This document shows positions 1-15,110 of a stretch of 57,280 bases of DNA, one piece after another. The DNA is taken from assembly GCA_002081555.1 (NCBI GenBank), contig KV920932.1, positions 1 to 57,280 on the forward strand. Reading direction: 5' to 3'. Origin of the DNA: Protostelium mycophagum. Lineage: Eukaryota > Evosea > Variosea > Protosteliida > Protosteliaceae. The notes below the pieces were generated by a model that ran no database searches, was not told the DNA's origin, and saw only the letters and a list, made by a program, of their open reading frames with translations. Made by a program: the position numbers and the translations under genes. The first letter of the stretch is position 1. Each line of letters opens with the position of its first letter.

Positions 1-85
1 TTTTTTTCTGACTTGATGGTTTGTCATGTATATGAAGGAGACCTCGTTGTCAACCGATTTTCAAACATTGAAGTGAGAGATTGGC

Positions 86-150
86 GATCACATGAGTTGT
101 GATCGGCTGACTTTCCGACGCCACATGGACCTAAAATCACCAGACGAATC
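86..150 (-). other. Isolated P-loop-like coding fragment near the left edge
   Basis: A minus-strand frame downstream of the tRNA encodes RLVILGPCGVGKSA, matching the GxxxxGKS nucleotide-binding loop of Ras-type GTPases. A perfect 7-base stem with a 5-base loop (GATCACA/TGTGATC, 86-104) follows it in the frame. The frame then reads SLTSMFENRLTTRSPSY, which is reminiscent of the Ras switch region. I found no start codon between the tRNA and the motif. It may be an exon of a gene cut by the window edge, or a chance match. Confidence 0.25.
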
Positions 151-197
151 TCAACAGAACCAGAAGATGGAAGCAAAACATTTGGCAAAAACAATCT

Positions 198-267
198 GCC
201 CGTGGGCGGAATCGAACCGCCGTCGTCAGAGCCACAATCTGAAGTGCTACCACTATACCACACGAGC
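198..267 (-). tRNA. tRNA-His (GTG anticodon), copy 1
   Basis: Read on the minus strand, a 70-base cloverleaf folds with acceptor arms GCTCGTG and CACGGGC. The anticodon stem TCAGA/TCTGA holds the loop TTGTGGC, so the anticodon is GTG (His). The T arm is GGCGG-TTCGATT-CCGCC. No intron is visible. A second copy lies at 19262-19331 and differs in one paired acceptor position, with compensation. The extra 5' G of tRNA-His is normally added after transcription, so its absence from the DNA is expected. Confidence 0.93.
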
Positions 268-391
268 TGACGTGTCATCTACAACGCTATTGTGTTGGCA
301 AATCTTCTCTCTACATGTATTACAAACTTTTGTTAGCTGATATTTATCCGCAGTTTTGTCCCCATCATTACTCTCTCTTGGACCCCTTCGT

Positions 392-1696
392 TTAATGCAA
401 GTGCAGAAGGCCTACATATTTGATTATTTTTTTAAAAACATAAAATACTGACTCTGATTCATCACAGTCGATCCAGTAACGGCCATTTGGACCGTTCTCA
501 ATTTTCAAACTCTCGTGAACGGCGGCAAAAACAACAACACGGCTGCCCATCTCCGCCGATCTACCGATCAACATCATGAAGAATGCAGAAAAAATTCGTC
601 CGAAAAATCCTGAAAAGTGAATCAGTCTGCGAAAATGAGACCAGCATTGGCTCACCAAAAGGTTGATTTCTTCCCAGCTGTGTTCTGCACAATCCAGGAC
701 TGACGCAATGTATCGAGATATTTTCTCTTGTCAATGTCTTCGCCAGATGACGTGTCATGTACAGGTTCAATAACTTGGTCAGCGAGTACCTGCATTTTTT
801 AACCACATTTTTTTCATAGACAAAAAATATATAAAATATATCACTTGCCTCTCTCGAATATTAATAGTCCTTTTATTGTCATTTAATGCGTCGATGACGT
901 CATCGTATTTTTTCTCCTCAAATTTGCACTTGTAGTGTACTGTCTTAGTTATAGATTATTTTGATGATTTCAAAACTCACGATTCGACCCCACTACAACG
1001 ATACGGGGTTCGATTCCTCTCGCTGCTGATTTTTTTAACGAGGGAATGAGGAGTGATATCAACAGATAATTCGAAAGGTGGTTCGTCTGCAAACTGTACA
1101 TTTTTATTCATTTTATTCAATTCAATTATTCTGCAGATTAAAATACAAACCTCAATTCGTTGCCATCAGGGGTGAAATTCCAATCATATAAAGCCACTCC
1201 TGCATTAGATATTAAAATGTTCAAGTCCCAACCAGTTTCCTGCATATCAGGTCACCATCTCTGAACATTTACAGATACTACCTCGAACCTTTTGGCGAAA
1301 GCCCTGACAGATTGGAAATTGGACAGATCTAACTCCCAAATGTGGAAGTCAGTAAACCCTTGCAATTCCCTCGTAATGTTCTAAACAGTCAGCTGGTTCT
1401 TCTAAACATGACAATCACCTCTGATCTATGTTCTCCATTGCGGACACCCAAGATGAGATGCTCTGGTTGCATTGTTGCTATATGCTTTGCTGTCTCTAAA
1501 CCAAGACCTGCACAGAATCATTGATTATCATACAAGATAGCAATGCTCACCAACGTTGGCGCCCGTGATGATGATTGTCTGTCCTCTGAGATCTTTGCGG
1601 TATAGAGGAAGAGTACTCCATTGCTGTTAACAATGAGACACCTCAGACATACCAAAGGCGACTCACCCTTGTGATAAAGTTCCAGAAGCCAGGCAT
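392..1696 (-). CDS. Short-chain dehydrogenase/reductase (retinol dehydrogenase-like)
   Basis: A multi-exon NAD(P)-dependent oxidoreductase of the SDR superfamily. The start at 1696 gives MPGFWNFITRQW and then the cofactor motif TGANVGLG, split by an intron, near residue 30. Downstream exons give LNILISNAG (the NNAG-type motif), RIVVVGSN (the strand carrying the catalytic Ser) and YSLTK, matching the catalytic YxxxK. The tail PG-RTQLGRN and a GRYWIDCDE end fit retinol-dehydrogenase and WW-oxidoreductase relatives of about 320-340 residues. The substrate cannot be read from sequence; retinoid, steroid or lipid carbonyls are typical. All introns are short GT-AG. The family call is secure, while exact intron borders in the 810-1140 stretch are less so. 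Confidence 0.85.
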
Positions 1697-2017
1697 TACT
1701 GTCCTCCGGTCGATGATGCGATTGGCTCTGTTGGAAGACTGATTTTTGCGTCTGCGAGCAGTTTTGTGATGATTCACATTTCACATTTTTGTGGGCAAAA
1801 ACAGCCAGACAACTGTCTATTCTATTGGCACATTGACAGGTCGAGAATATGACAAAGAAACACTTCATGATTAAAATGAATTTCCAGTATCTTTAATCAG
1901 CCATTTTGACGTCAATGACTTGTTCCTCGCATGAAATCCTGCGCCTGGATTGCACAAATCTATTTTTATCAGTCTTTTTAATCAATAAAATGATCAAATG
2001 CAAAGATCATGGGATAA

Positions 2018-5000
2018 TCACCTGATTTCGCTTCTGATGATGAGGAAGTAGGCAACAAAGGAAGAGATGTACAAATAAAACCCAGGAGACAGGAGCAGAG
2101 TGTAGATGTTAAAGCACACGATGATGTAGCTCATCAGCAAGATGAATCCCACCAAATTCAGAAACAAGAGGATGTACATGATTTTAGACTTTAAGACATA
2201 TCCATGTATGCACCTGTCAACATTCCCTGTTGTCTTCAGCAAAATGACAACCTTGTAGTCATCGAAAAGAATAAATCACTCACACCACGATTTGAAGCTG
2301 ACGTCTGGTCTGATCAGATGAGTCCATCTCACATCATGGATGCCATCCTGATGCTCCACAAAATGACGTCTGTGTGCGGTTCGCCCGGCAGTTGCGAGCA
2401 TGGGCAGGATGAAGAATAAATCAAAGATGGCCAATATAAAGGAGATCTCGTAAGTGGTCCACGTTTTGCCGTCGATAAAGGTGCTGTGTGAAAAGACAGT
2501 GCCCCAGTCATCTACAACACATCAGTGATACACACATGTAGAAGCGTTCGGTCACATCTGAGATCAAATATCCGAAGACATAGAATGCAATTTTGACTTA
2601 CACATTGAGTCTAAAGGGCCGATAAGGATGGGAAGAGAGAAGAGCCACAACATGACCACCAATAAATAGATCCAGAGTCCATTCGACATCCTCCCATATT
2701 GATTCATGGTCATCTACAACGCTCAACATCTCATCCTTCGGGATCTATTTGGATTTTACCTCTATATTCCAAGTAAAAATATTGGACGGAGGAGGGTTAT
2801 TTCTTTTTATGTTGATCCAGATGAGGTCTTCATATCGCTCCATTTCTTTCACCTGAATATGTTATTTTATTTTCATTTGATACTGGAGAAAAAATCACCT
2901 TCGAGTCCCACTTATCCAATAAATCTCTTCTTTGCAAGATAAATCTCAATAATTTTGGTACAATTAAATAAAATACTATGATAAATAGAAGTACACCTGT
3001 CATACGTTATTTTCTACTTTCATTGGTTGATGACATCATAGCGGATATCAATGTGAATACGTATGATATCTTACCCAGTGTTATTCCATACAGCAGATCA
3101 GTCAGGGAGATTTGGCTCATAGAGGCTTGTGTAGAACGAAAATATTTTGTAGTTCCGTCTAAAGAGAAGTATTGTTCTTGTATTTTGTTCACCTGTCAAT
3201 ATTCAATGATGTACAGTATGAGGTTTCAAAGAAATGAGACTGACATTCGTTGTAGATGATGATATTTGTAATTGTAGAGTGTGCTGTCCAGATTTATAAT
3301 CTTGTGGATTCCAAGGAAAAGTCCACAGATGGTCTGTCCCGGTGTAACTTCGACATGTGTCAGAATTTTAAATGTCATCACACGTCAAACTCACTTCATC
3401 TGTCCCAGAACCTTCCCATCAATCGAGACCTGTCACGTGATCAGAACTTCCGAGAATATTCATAGTTATGGAATTATATATAAAATAAAATTCCCACTTG
3501 TACACTCAAAGTGGAATTATCATCGTTAATTATGATGGCCCTGATATGGGTTGATGACGTCATCCTCCCCAATGGTTCTCTCGCGGATATAAACCTTCGA
3601 CGTCATCACAACATCTCTCGAATAGAATCACCTCGAATCTTTTGGATTTGTAACGTATGCGATGGGCCAGTCATTCATCTTGACATCAGAAAATGACATC
3701 ATTCCATGATCGAATGTCATAACCCTAAACATCCTGTGGATTTTAAAGTCGGCAAGCTCCAACTCGTAATATCTATAGTGATGTTAGAATGAAACTTAAT
3801 GTATTTTATTGCAATGAAAACGTGATCACCCACCCCTCCTTTCGAAGATCGTAATAGTTCTGTTGGTGCAGATGCCCGCATAAGAACGCCAAGAATGGAT
3901 GCTGTGTAGCAATTTGGGACAGAGTGACCAGACTGTGATCGAATGATTTTATATTTTGTGGTTGTGCCGCCTAAATTGGTTAATACTTCTAGTAAAAGAT
4001 TTTTGTGATATTTCAACAGGGCTCATAAGGAGAGGATGATAGTGAACAAATAAATATAATACATAAAATAATTACCACTGGATAATGTGCTAATAAAACA
4101 GTGCCATTGTAGTTGGTGGAGTCATTCAGCCTCTCCATCAATAGATCTGCTCTGTCAGAAGGAAGATATCCCCATAGATCTGCCAGAGCATTGAATTTGA
4201 CAGGTGGTGTCATGTCAACTGACATGAATTTGAATCTGACGTCATCAGCAATTTTTCTTTCTGCAGGGACATCACCTGGATTGATTTGTAGATGTCGTGT
4301 ATGTGAATTCTATTATGGTACTTTCATTTGAACCCGCAACATTATATATTTTTGAGGAGACCCCATTTACCTACAAGCTTTGTCAAAATGGTTACACATG
4401 TACAGATGAATATTGACACGATATCTTACCATCGTCTTGTTGCTACCAGATTTATAGCCTTGTACAGCGTGTGAGTTATAGAGGTCAGAAGCACTCCTCC
4501 ATGATGAGATGCCGAATGCATCATGATTCCCTCGAATGTCTAACCAGAAATTCTTGTCAAAATATCCACTTTCCTGTTCATTTTCAATTGTGTATATTTA
4601 TTTTATTTATTTCTGGGACTCTTGTGTTGATCATGATAAATGATGAGATTCTCACTTGTAGAATGGAGCTGTAGGCGGACCAGTCCACTTCTTGTTGGCC
4701 CCACTCCCCTCCTCTTCCGTGTCCATCGGTCATATCACCTCATCTCTCTCAATATTTCGCTTTCCGAGTTCTATTATACCTGTGTGCAAGACGAAAGCGG
4801 GATCGATAGTGGGGATAACATCGTTGCAGAACTCTCTAAATGCTTGTGTTCTCTCTGGATCCACAAACGAGAGGTGAGTATCACTGATCTGAATAAATGT
4901 GAACAGTTCTCCTGGTGAATTGCCAAGAATGAACCTAGAATCATCAATCGTAGAGGAGAGCCAAATCGCCTACTGATCAGGTGATTGGACGTCTACTTGA

Positions 5001-5185
5001 GAAGGAAAGTTTCTGCTTCCCCTGTTCCAGAGAGTTGGAAAGGTGATCACCAAAATGACAATCACCAGTGTCGCCAGTAAGTGATGTCGCAGCCAGCCAT
5101 ATAGGATGAACAGCCCAAAATTCTTAATAGATCGTAACGTTGAAACACTCTCTATTTGCATACGTGTGAAGTCGTCTGACTCCAT
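2018..5185 (-). CDS. TMEM62-like transmembrane metallophosphoesterase
   Basis: A calcineurin-like phosphoesterase domain is followed by a multi-pass membrane region. The start at 5185 (MESDDFTRMQ) leads into a membrane segment rich in LLATLVIVILVITF. Metal-binding motifs follow in order: FIQISDTHLS, GDMTDG, RGNHDAFG and, near 3850-3900, CGHLHQQ. These match the D-x-H, GDxxD, GNHD and GHxH motifs of the family. C-terminal exons encode several hydrophobic segments, ending in FVAYFLIIRSEIR. This order (phosphoesterase, then C-terminal helices) is that of TMEM62, a poorly characterised membrane protein. The gene has many short introns. Metal-ligand order supports a working enzyme, but the substrate is unknown. 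Confidence 0.8.
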
Positions 5186-5528
5186 TTTGGAATATTTTTG
5201 TGGTGTGATCTGCAAAATGATCATCGGCCCGATCGGATCCTTTTGGGCGAATTCAATAAAATGAAATTTCCGTTGCCAACAACGGCTTCCGTCCTTTCAT
5301 CACGTTAACTTTGTTTGTTTGGATGCATCTACAGCGTTGTCATTTTCAGGCCCTCGAGAAGAAGAACGTCTCCACTGCCACAGAGGTTTGTATCTTGATG
5401 TCTATTTTTGGTGGTGATGTTCACTGATCACAGCTCATGCGATGAAAGAATAAGAGAGGGAAAGAATATAATATCTTGAATGTCTCAAATTCCAGAGTCC
5501 AAAGTGATCTGAACATTTCATTTGAATT
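5186..5528. other. Intergenic spacer
   Basis: This lies between the start of the TMEM62-like gene and the end of the amidotransferase gene, both on the minus strand. It probably holds the promoter and 5' UTR of the former and the 3' UTR of the latter. A variant of the recurring motif (CATCTACAGCGTTGT) is near 5325. No supported gene was seen. Confidence 0.5.
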
Positions 5529-6723
5529 TTATATTGAGGTCTCTTTGTGTGCAAAGAATTCATCCATGATCCACTTTCCAATCAGATGCGAATCGTTGGG
5601 CTCATTCTTCAATCTCGACAGAGCGTCTGTGATGAGTGGCTGCGGAATGTTTTTTTTGTTGGACAATAAATCACCAAGAACCTGATATATTCAGTTCGTT
5701 GATCTACAACGATGTAATTCACCTCTGGGGTGAACTCTGGGTGTCCCTGAATTGTAAAGATATTCTCATCATCGCTGATCAACCCTTGTGCCTGTCAAAA
5801 TGTCAGATCTGACATGTGCTAAAAATAGAATCGAACGAGATCGACCTTGCAAGATTCATTGCTGGACCATATTTTAAACTTTGGGGGTGTCACCGTGACC
5901 TGCTTGTGTCAAAACTCTATTCTACAATTCAAAACTTTTATATTTGATATAAAAAAAGAATGATTATGGGTTGAACATACTTGGTCTTGGTGTACACACA
6001 AAAGACCATAGCTCGACCTTGGAAACCGCCATTTTTTCTGGAATTGCTCGTCTACATTCACCACAACGTGGGATAGATTCCAGCTCACTTTCTCCACATT
6101 GCCACCCAAAGCCATTGCGATTGCCTGCAAAAACTTTAGCTTTTTTGATACACTTGATTGCTGTGAATTATCTTCTATTTCGAAGAGGGAGTTTTGTTTT
6201 AAGACATCAATAATCACAATTGATGGTGATCTCTCAGAACCTCCATCATCAGGGTTGAACTGTTTCTCTCAAGGATGAGGAAGATTCACAAATACTTTTT
6301 TGATGATCATCTGATCAAATCTGATCATTAGGCATCTTCTATAATGATGAAAGATTATTCTGGCGGCAGAGCACCTTTGCAGAATTGAATCTGGAAGGTA
6401 CGCACCTGATGACCAAAACATATCCCTACGACCTTCTTTTGTGCCATCTGCAGTTGTCTGATTGATCCAAAAAGATCACTGATCCATTTTTCCTTTTCAT
6501 ATGCAGAGAATTTGGATCCTGTGATGACAAATCCGTCGAAATCTGAAAACTGAGAAGGAGAAGGAAATTGGCCTTCCAAGCAAGCGAACGTCTTTGATTG
6601 TATCTTGTGTCCAGAATTCTTGAATAGTGCTGGATATTGAACATCGATATCTCCATGTTTCTCAACAATATTGGCTGCCCAAGAGTCGCATTTGAGAACG
6701 CCCAAACGAAATGCTCTCGCCAT
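5529..6723 (-). CDS. Class I glutamine amidotransferase-like protein
   Basis: A stand-alone GATase1 domain. The chosen start at 6723 gives MARAFRLGVLKCD; an in-frame upstream Met is possible. The first long exon contains DGFVITGSKFSAYEKEKW and then VVGICFGHQ, the nucleophile elbow with the catalytic Cys. Later exons give AIAMALGGNVEK and, near 5760, IFTIQGHPEF, where the HPE supplies the His and Glu of the triad. The domain is full length (about 250 residues) with no fused synthase. Such proteins act as gamma-glutamyl peptide or unknown-substrate hydrolases in yeasts and plants. The exact reaction here is inferred only at family level. An intron near 5690-5730 carries the motif ATTACATCGTTGTAGA. 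Confidence 0.8.
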
Positions 6724-6769
6724 CTTCTGGTTCAAATTTACAACATCAGATGTCATCTGGTGGACGTAA

Positions 6770-9345
6770 GTGGATGAGCAGAACAAAAATTTTGAGAAGG
6801 ATCAATCCCAGACAAGAAATGGTGAGTTTTTGAACAGACTCAGCTCATTACCACAGAGTCGAGTTTATACCAGGTTGAATGATGATCGGATTGGAAGTCC
6901 GATTATTGTTTCAGACGATGCTCCGTTAATTATTGAGAAGCTCAACGAATCATCACAACAAGAGCAACAGAATGAATATGTTGGAGATAGTGTTCTTGGA
7001 TCGGCGACTGCCAAACCGAAGAGATTGTTAACTGCCAGACATATGATGATCATAGCTCTTGGAGGAGCAATTGGTACAGGATTATTCTTATTTGCAGGTC
7101 TCTCCATAGCGATATCAGGTTCGTTCTCGCATAGTTGTTGATCGCGACATCAAATAAATAACATCCACGATTGATATCTCTAAGGACCAGGATCAACTTT
7201 GTTAAGTTATGCTCTGGTTGGACTCTTTGTATATTGTGTCATCATGCAGCTGGGAGAGATGGCCTCTTTTCTCCCCACTTCTGGTGCTTTTGCTTCTTTT
7301 GGATCCAGATTCGTCTCTGAAGGATTCGGTTTTGCTCTTGGGGTTGGATATTATTTTCAATGGGTGAGCAATCATGTACATCCTCTTATTCTGATCATAA
7401 TCTCAGGCTTTTAGTATCCCCTCTGAGTTAACAGCAGCCGCTGTGCTTCTACAATACTGGGCTCCTCATGTCCCAGTTTGGATCTGGGCTCTCACCATCA
7501 TCATCCCAATGTTCTTGATACAATGTCAGTATTGACTTCATGATGATCATACTGTCAGAGCCATTTAGCTCAAGCGAGTCTTAGCGGCATCGCTTTTGTA
7601 TACAAACGTAATCACACATCAAAAATAATCAACACTTGACTGTGTACTGATGTAAAACAGTTATTAACGTTAAAGCGTGGGGAGAGGTTGAATATTGGAG
7701 TTCTATTGGAAAAATATTATTAATTGTACTATTCATCTTCTTCGGTTTACTGTATGATGTCAACGCGATGGGGCCCGATCATCCCGGTCCGGGTAGAATT
7801 TAAATTTTGAATATTTTGTACTTGATAACGACAAAGCTAATTCAGTTGATTCGTGGTTGCAAAATAACAAGACATCAGAAAGATGTATCCGTGATTTAGA
7901 TGCACAAAATACTGAGACAGATGGGATCTACAACGATGTAATGATGAGCAGGTCTTTCTAATTTTCAAAACGGTCTGGCATTTTTTGGAGGCATGGGTGC
8001 TTTTGTCAGAACATTTGTCAATGCATTTTATTCTTTTGGTGGTGCAGAGCTCGTCGCACTTGCCGCCGGGGAGTGTGAAAAACCATACAGGTGAGATCTC
8101 GTCTACAACTCATCGAATATTCATTAGATATCCAGAACGGTTCCAACGGCGGTGAAGGCCACGTTCTTTAGGATTTTTATATTTTTCATCATGTCCATAT
8201 TTGTGATTGGACTGTGCATCAACAGCAGAGACCCTGTCTTGAATCTCTTCACCGGAAATGCCGCTGCATCTCCTGTGACTGTTATTTTCCAGAGAGCCGT
8301 GAGCTTTTATTCGTTTGGATTTCTCGAATTACGAGATGTTTGATTAAAATACGATAGGGTTTTGCACCGGCGGCGCACGTGGTGAATGCTGTCTTAGTGA
8401 CGGCCATATTGAGCGCAACAAACAGTTGCTTCTTCGCCACAACTAGAATGATGATGACTCTCGCAAGGTACGTCTTTTTTTTTGAAATGCAAACTTTGAT
8501 AAAAAAGATTTTTACAATAAATACAACACTATTTGTGGTTTGTGGTAGTATTATTCTGACGATAACGACCTGCAGAGAAGGGAAGTTGCCGATCATTTTT
8601 GGATGGGTTAACAACAGAGGAGTACCAGTGCCTGCATTGTTTTGTACGCTCCTCGTAAGCTGTCTCACCTTCTTAACCAAAGTGTGGGGAGAGGGTGCTG
8701 TGTTCCAATCGGTGAGTATTACGCAGCCTCTATATCCGTTTATTTCTACATCCCATAATTCATTGATATATATTTGACAGTTTTTGAACCTCACTGGAAT
8801 GTCTGCGCTCATCACATGGACATCCATAGCATTTATATCCATGCGTTTCAGGCGTGGACTGCGATTGCAAGGATATCCTCTGAGCGATTTGCCCTTTGTA
8901 CAACCCTTCTTTCCCCTACTTCCAATCCTAACTATAATCTCTGGAGCCGCGATGTTTGCCGGAAATGCTTACGTATCTATCGCAGAAGGAGGTAGGAAGG
9001 CTTTCTTTCAAGCTCAAGGTTCACACTGACAGGTCTCCAAAACTTTGTGTCGACCTTTAGCGGGTTGATTTTGTTCTGTGCGCTGTGGGGAGGGTATGAG
9101 CTGTATCATTGGGTGAATTTCAAGTACAGAAACGCCCCTGTGTACAAGGGGGGTCTGGTTAACTTGAAGAACGCAGACTTTGAGACTGAAGCAGTGTGGA
9201 GCAAAGGCGAAGGAGCGAGGGTGAGTTGTGGATTGGTGGTTGTGTCATGACATTCCTTCAGATGTTGGAGGAAGACAGAAAAGAATTACAAAAAGAGAAA
9301 GAATCAATGCCAAGGTGGAAATGGTACTTGAATAAAGTATACTAG
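6770..9345 (+). CDS. Amino-acid permease (APC superfamily)
   Basis: A multi-pass transporter for amino acids with a hydrophilic N-terminal tail of about 80 residues. Transmembrane segment 1 carries the diagnostic MIIALGGAIGTGLFLFAG. Later exons encode QLGEMASFLPTSGAF, GYYFQW, a block with GGMGAFVRTFVNAF, AAGECEKP, and IFGWVNNRGVPVPAL, all typical of the fungal and bacterial amino-acid transporter group (PF00324-type). The final exon ends MPRWKWYLNKVY. About 12 membrane helices are expected. Nine or more introns are present; one near 7870-7950 contains CTACAACGATGTAAT. The substrate is not predictable. A long open frame antisense to the 3' half is a shadow. Confidence 0.88.
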
Positions 9346-9380
9346 CTCGATATTATTTTATTTTATAATCTCCCTCTAAA

Positions 9381-13059
<3,679 letters not shown>

Positions 13060-13104
13060 TTTTGTTGTTGTGTGCGGCTCAGATGAGTCTTTTCGAATGA
13101 GATA

Positions 13105-13117
13105 TTTTGGCGGGAAA
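13105..13117 (+). promoter_or_regulatory. E2F-type site in the MCM4/RNase HI divergent promoter
   Basis: TTTTGGCGGGAAA lies 46 bases upstream of the MCM4 start and 75 bases upstream of the RNase HI start. It fits the E2F/DP consensus WTTSSCSS, which controls MCM genes at G1/S in animals and plants. The same word also occurs in introns elsewhere in the window, so the match alone does not prove regulation. Its placement makes regulation plausible. Confidence 0.55.
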
Positions 13118-13191
13118 TTGGCAAGTCAAATCTACAACGAAAATTGGCCCAATCCCAGTTTCAGTTCAAAACAAACAGACGGCTCACCAAG

Positions 13192-14884
13192 ATGGATGAT
13201 GATTTCGATGACGTGAGTATATTTTCAGATCTTCTTGGTATTGACATTTCGATCAGATTGACTTCGACGAATTGGATCGTATCAGCGCGCTCGTAAAGAG
13301 CCAATCAAATTCAGCACCAAAAAGAAACATCTCAGAGCCATCCTTTGATGCCAAGAGGTATATTCGATCTCGAAAATCAGTTTGAAAGACAGACAGATAT
13401 AAAGATGGAGAGCTCAATCCCACTATCTCTTCGCAAAAGACTCTGAATTCGCCACCAGTCCAAGTCACAAAAAAACTACCAACAGTTGTACAAACCTCGG
13501 GATCTGTGCAGGGATCGGCAGTACAGAGTGTACAAATGTCGACAAAAGTGAATGTGCAATCAACAACGCAGAAGATATCCCTATTACAGGAATTCACGGT
13601 GTGTACATATTATTATTATTTGAGTGATGGAAAATAGGATAGCAGACATAAAACAGACAAGATCACAGATTTTATAAAGGTACAGACAAGTCAAACCAAA
13701 GTAACACAGGAGTGAGTTGAAAATCTATGGACATTGTTCATTAGTACTCTTTTTGATATTGTGGTTTGAAAGTACATTGAGATTCTTCAGGATGTCATCC
13801 TCTCTTCAAGAAGGGATAGTGCTTGAAGGTGATATACGATAACGAGTACAATCTCGCTGATTGATGTAGCTAACACAAAAGTCTCTTCGGGACATGATTT
13901 CGACAATATAGAGGTGATGTCATCGAGATTCTTTCAAAGACATTGATTAAGATAAATAGATTGGCACAGACGGAAGTTGCACAAATAATCCGGGTCCAGG
14001 CGGCTGGGGCTTCGTCATGTACTTCAAGGTGATAATCAATTTTAAATATACCAACACATCCACAAAGAATTTATATAAATAGGCGGGACAAAATGTGTTG
14101 TGCGAGACATCAGGTAAGAATACCGTATGATATTCTCGTTAATTAACGTCAAAGGTTGCGGTTACAGCACAGAAACTACCAACAACATGATGGAGCTCAG
14201 CGGTGTGATTTATGCCTTGAGATATCTCGATGAGATGCCATCTGTCCAATCTGCAACGAAGGTTTTATTATGGACGGACTCAAATTATGTGGTGAAGGGT
14301 ATAAACGAATGGATCAAGGTGATTATTCACGTACATTTGTTAACGTCTTTATGATCACGGCTTTTGGGTGTTTTTTGTGAGTTATTTGATGTGTGGGAAA
14401 TTCACATCTTGTAGGGGTGGAAAAACAAAGGGTGGAGATTAGCCAATGGAAATCCAGTGAAAAACCAAAAGCTTTGGCAGGAGTTAGATCGTCTCGTCTC
14501 TCGAGCAGGTGAGTTCCAAAGCTTTTTGGTGTTTTCCAAGTGTCAGCGAACGAACGCGATGTTTTATTGCTTTGCAGCAATTGTGTTTGCCAAGTCTCGC
14601 GGCATAGTTTTCTGCGTGTCAGAGTATCACCCAAATCACCAAAAATATTCCAGAGCAGCAGAGTTGCAGAACAAAAACACTTTGGTTTCTCTCCGCTTGA
14701 AAATCTAACACCATTAAAATTTCTAGGCATCCTGGCTCCAAAAAATGTGCAGCCGACATTCTTAAACAGCACCAATTTAGAGATCAGATGGATCAAAGGA
14801 CATGCAGGCAACCCTATAAACGAGCGAGCAGACAAACTGGCAACAGATGGTACAAAGAGGGCAGTTGAAGTGAAAAATAAATGA
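13192..14884 (+). CDS. RNase HI (type 1) with long N-terminal extension
   Basis: This enzyme removes RNA from RNA:DNA hybrids such as primers and R-loops. The C-terminal domain closely resembles bacterial RNase HI. TDGSCTNNPGPGGWGF holds the first catalytic Asp, NNMMELSGVIYAL the Glu, and LLWTDSNYVVKGINEWI the second Asp. The basic protrusion GWKNKGWRLANG and the IRWIKGHAGNP/ERADKLA segment (His and last Asp) follow. Before it are about 130-150 low-complexity residues in several exons, starting MDDDFDD. The usual eukaryotic hybrid-binding domain of RNase H1 was not seen. An intron of about 220 bases separates the SRAG and ILAPK exons. Exons around 13730-13960 are unresolved. Divergence from MCM4 suggests a shared S-phase programme. 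Confidence 0.85.
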
Positions 14885-15110
14885 CTGATTTGTTAATCAT
14901 CAAGTGTCTGAACTCCTCGAGTTGGCAATGTCAATCCCGGGGAATTCTCTCACCTGCTACATCCTTTCGTATTTACTTCACGATATTGGCCCTCCCTCGT
15001 CTTAACGGCCCATCCCTTCTCAGCACAAGAGTCACAACAAACAATTCCAGTGTATATGGTGAAATAGCAGTAAACATACTGTTTCGATCTTTATTTGAAC
15101 ATTATGAGGA

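Noticed and set aside
1000-1035. A tRNA T-arm-like string (GGGGTTCGATTCC) followed by a T run, suggesting a tRNA 3' end
   Set aside because: No matching 5' half or acceptor exists upstream. On the minus strand it is coding sequence of the dehydrogenase (SAARGIEPRIVVVGSN).
8282-8842. A 186-codon open frame on the minus strand
   Set aside because: It is antisense to well-conserved permease exons and has no recognisable domain.
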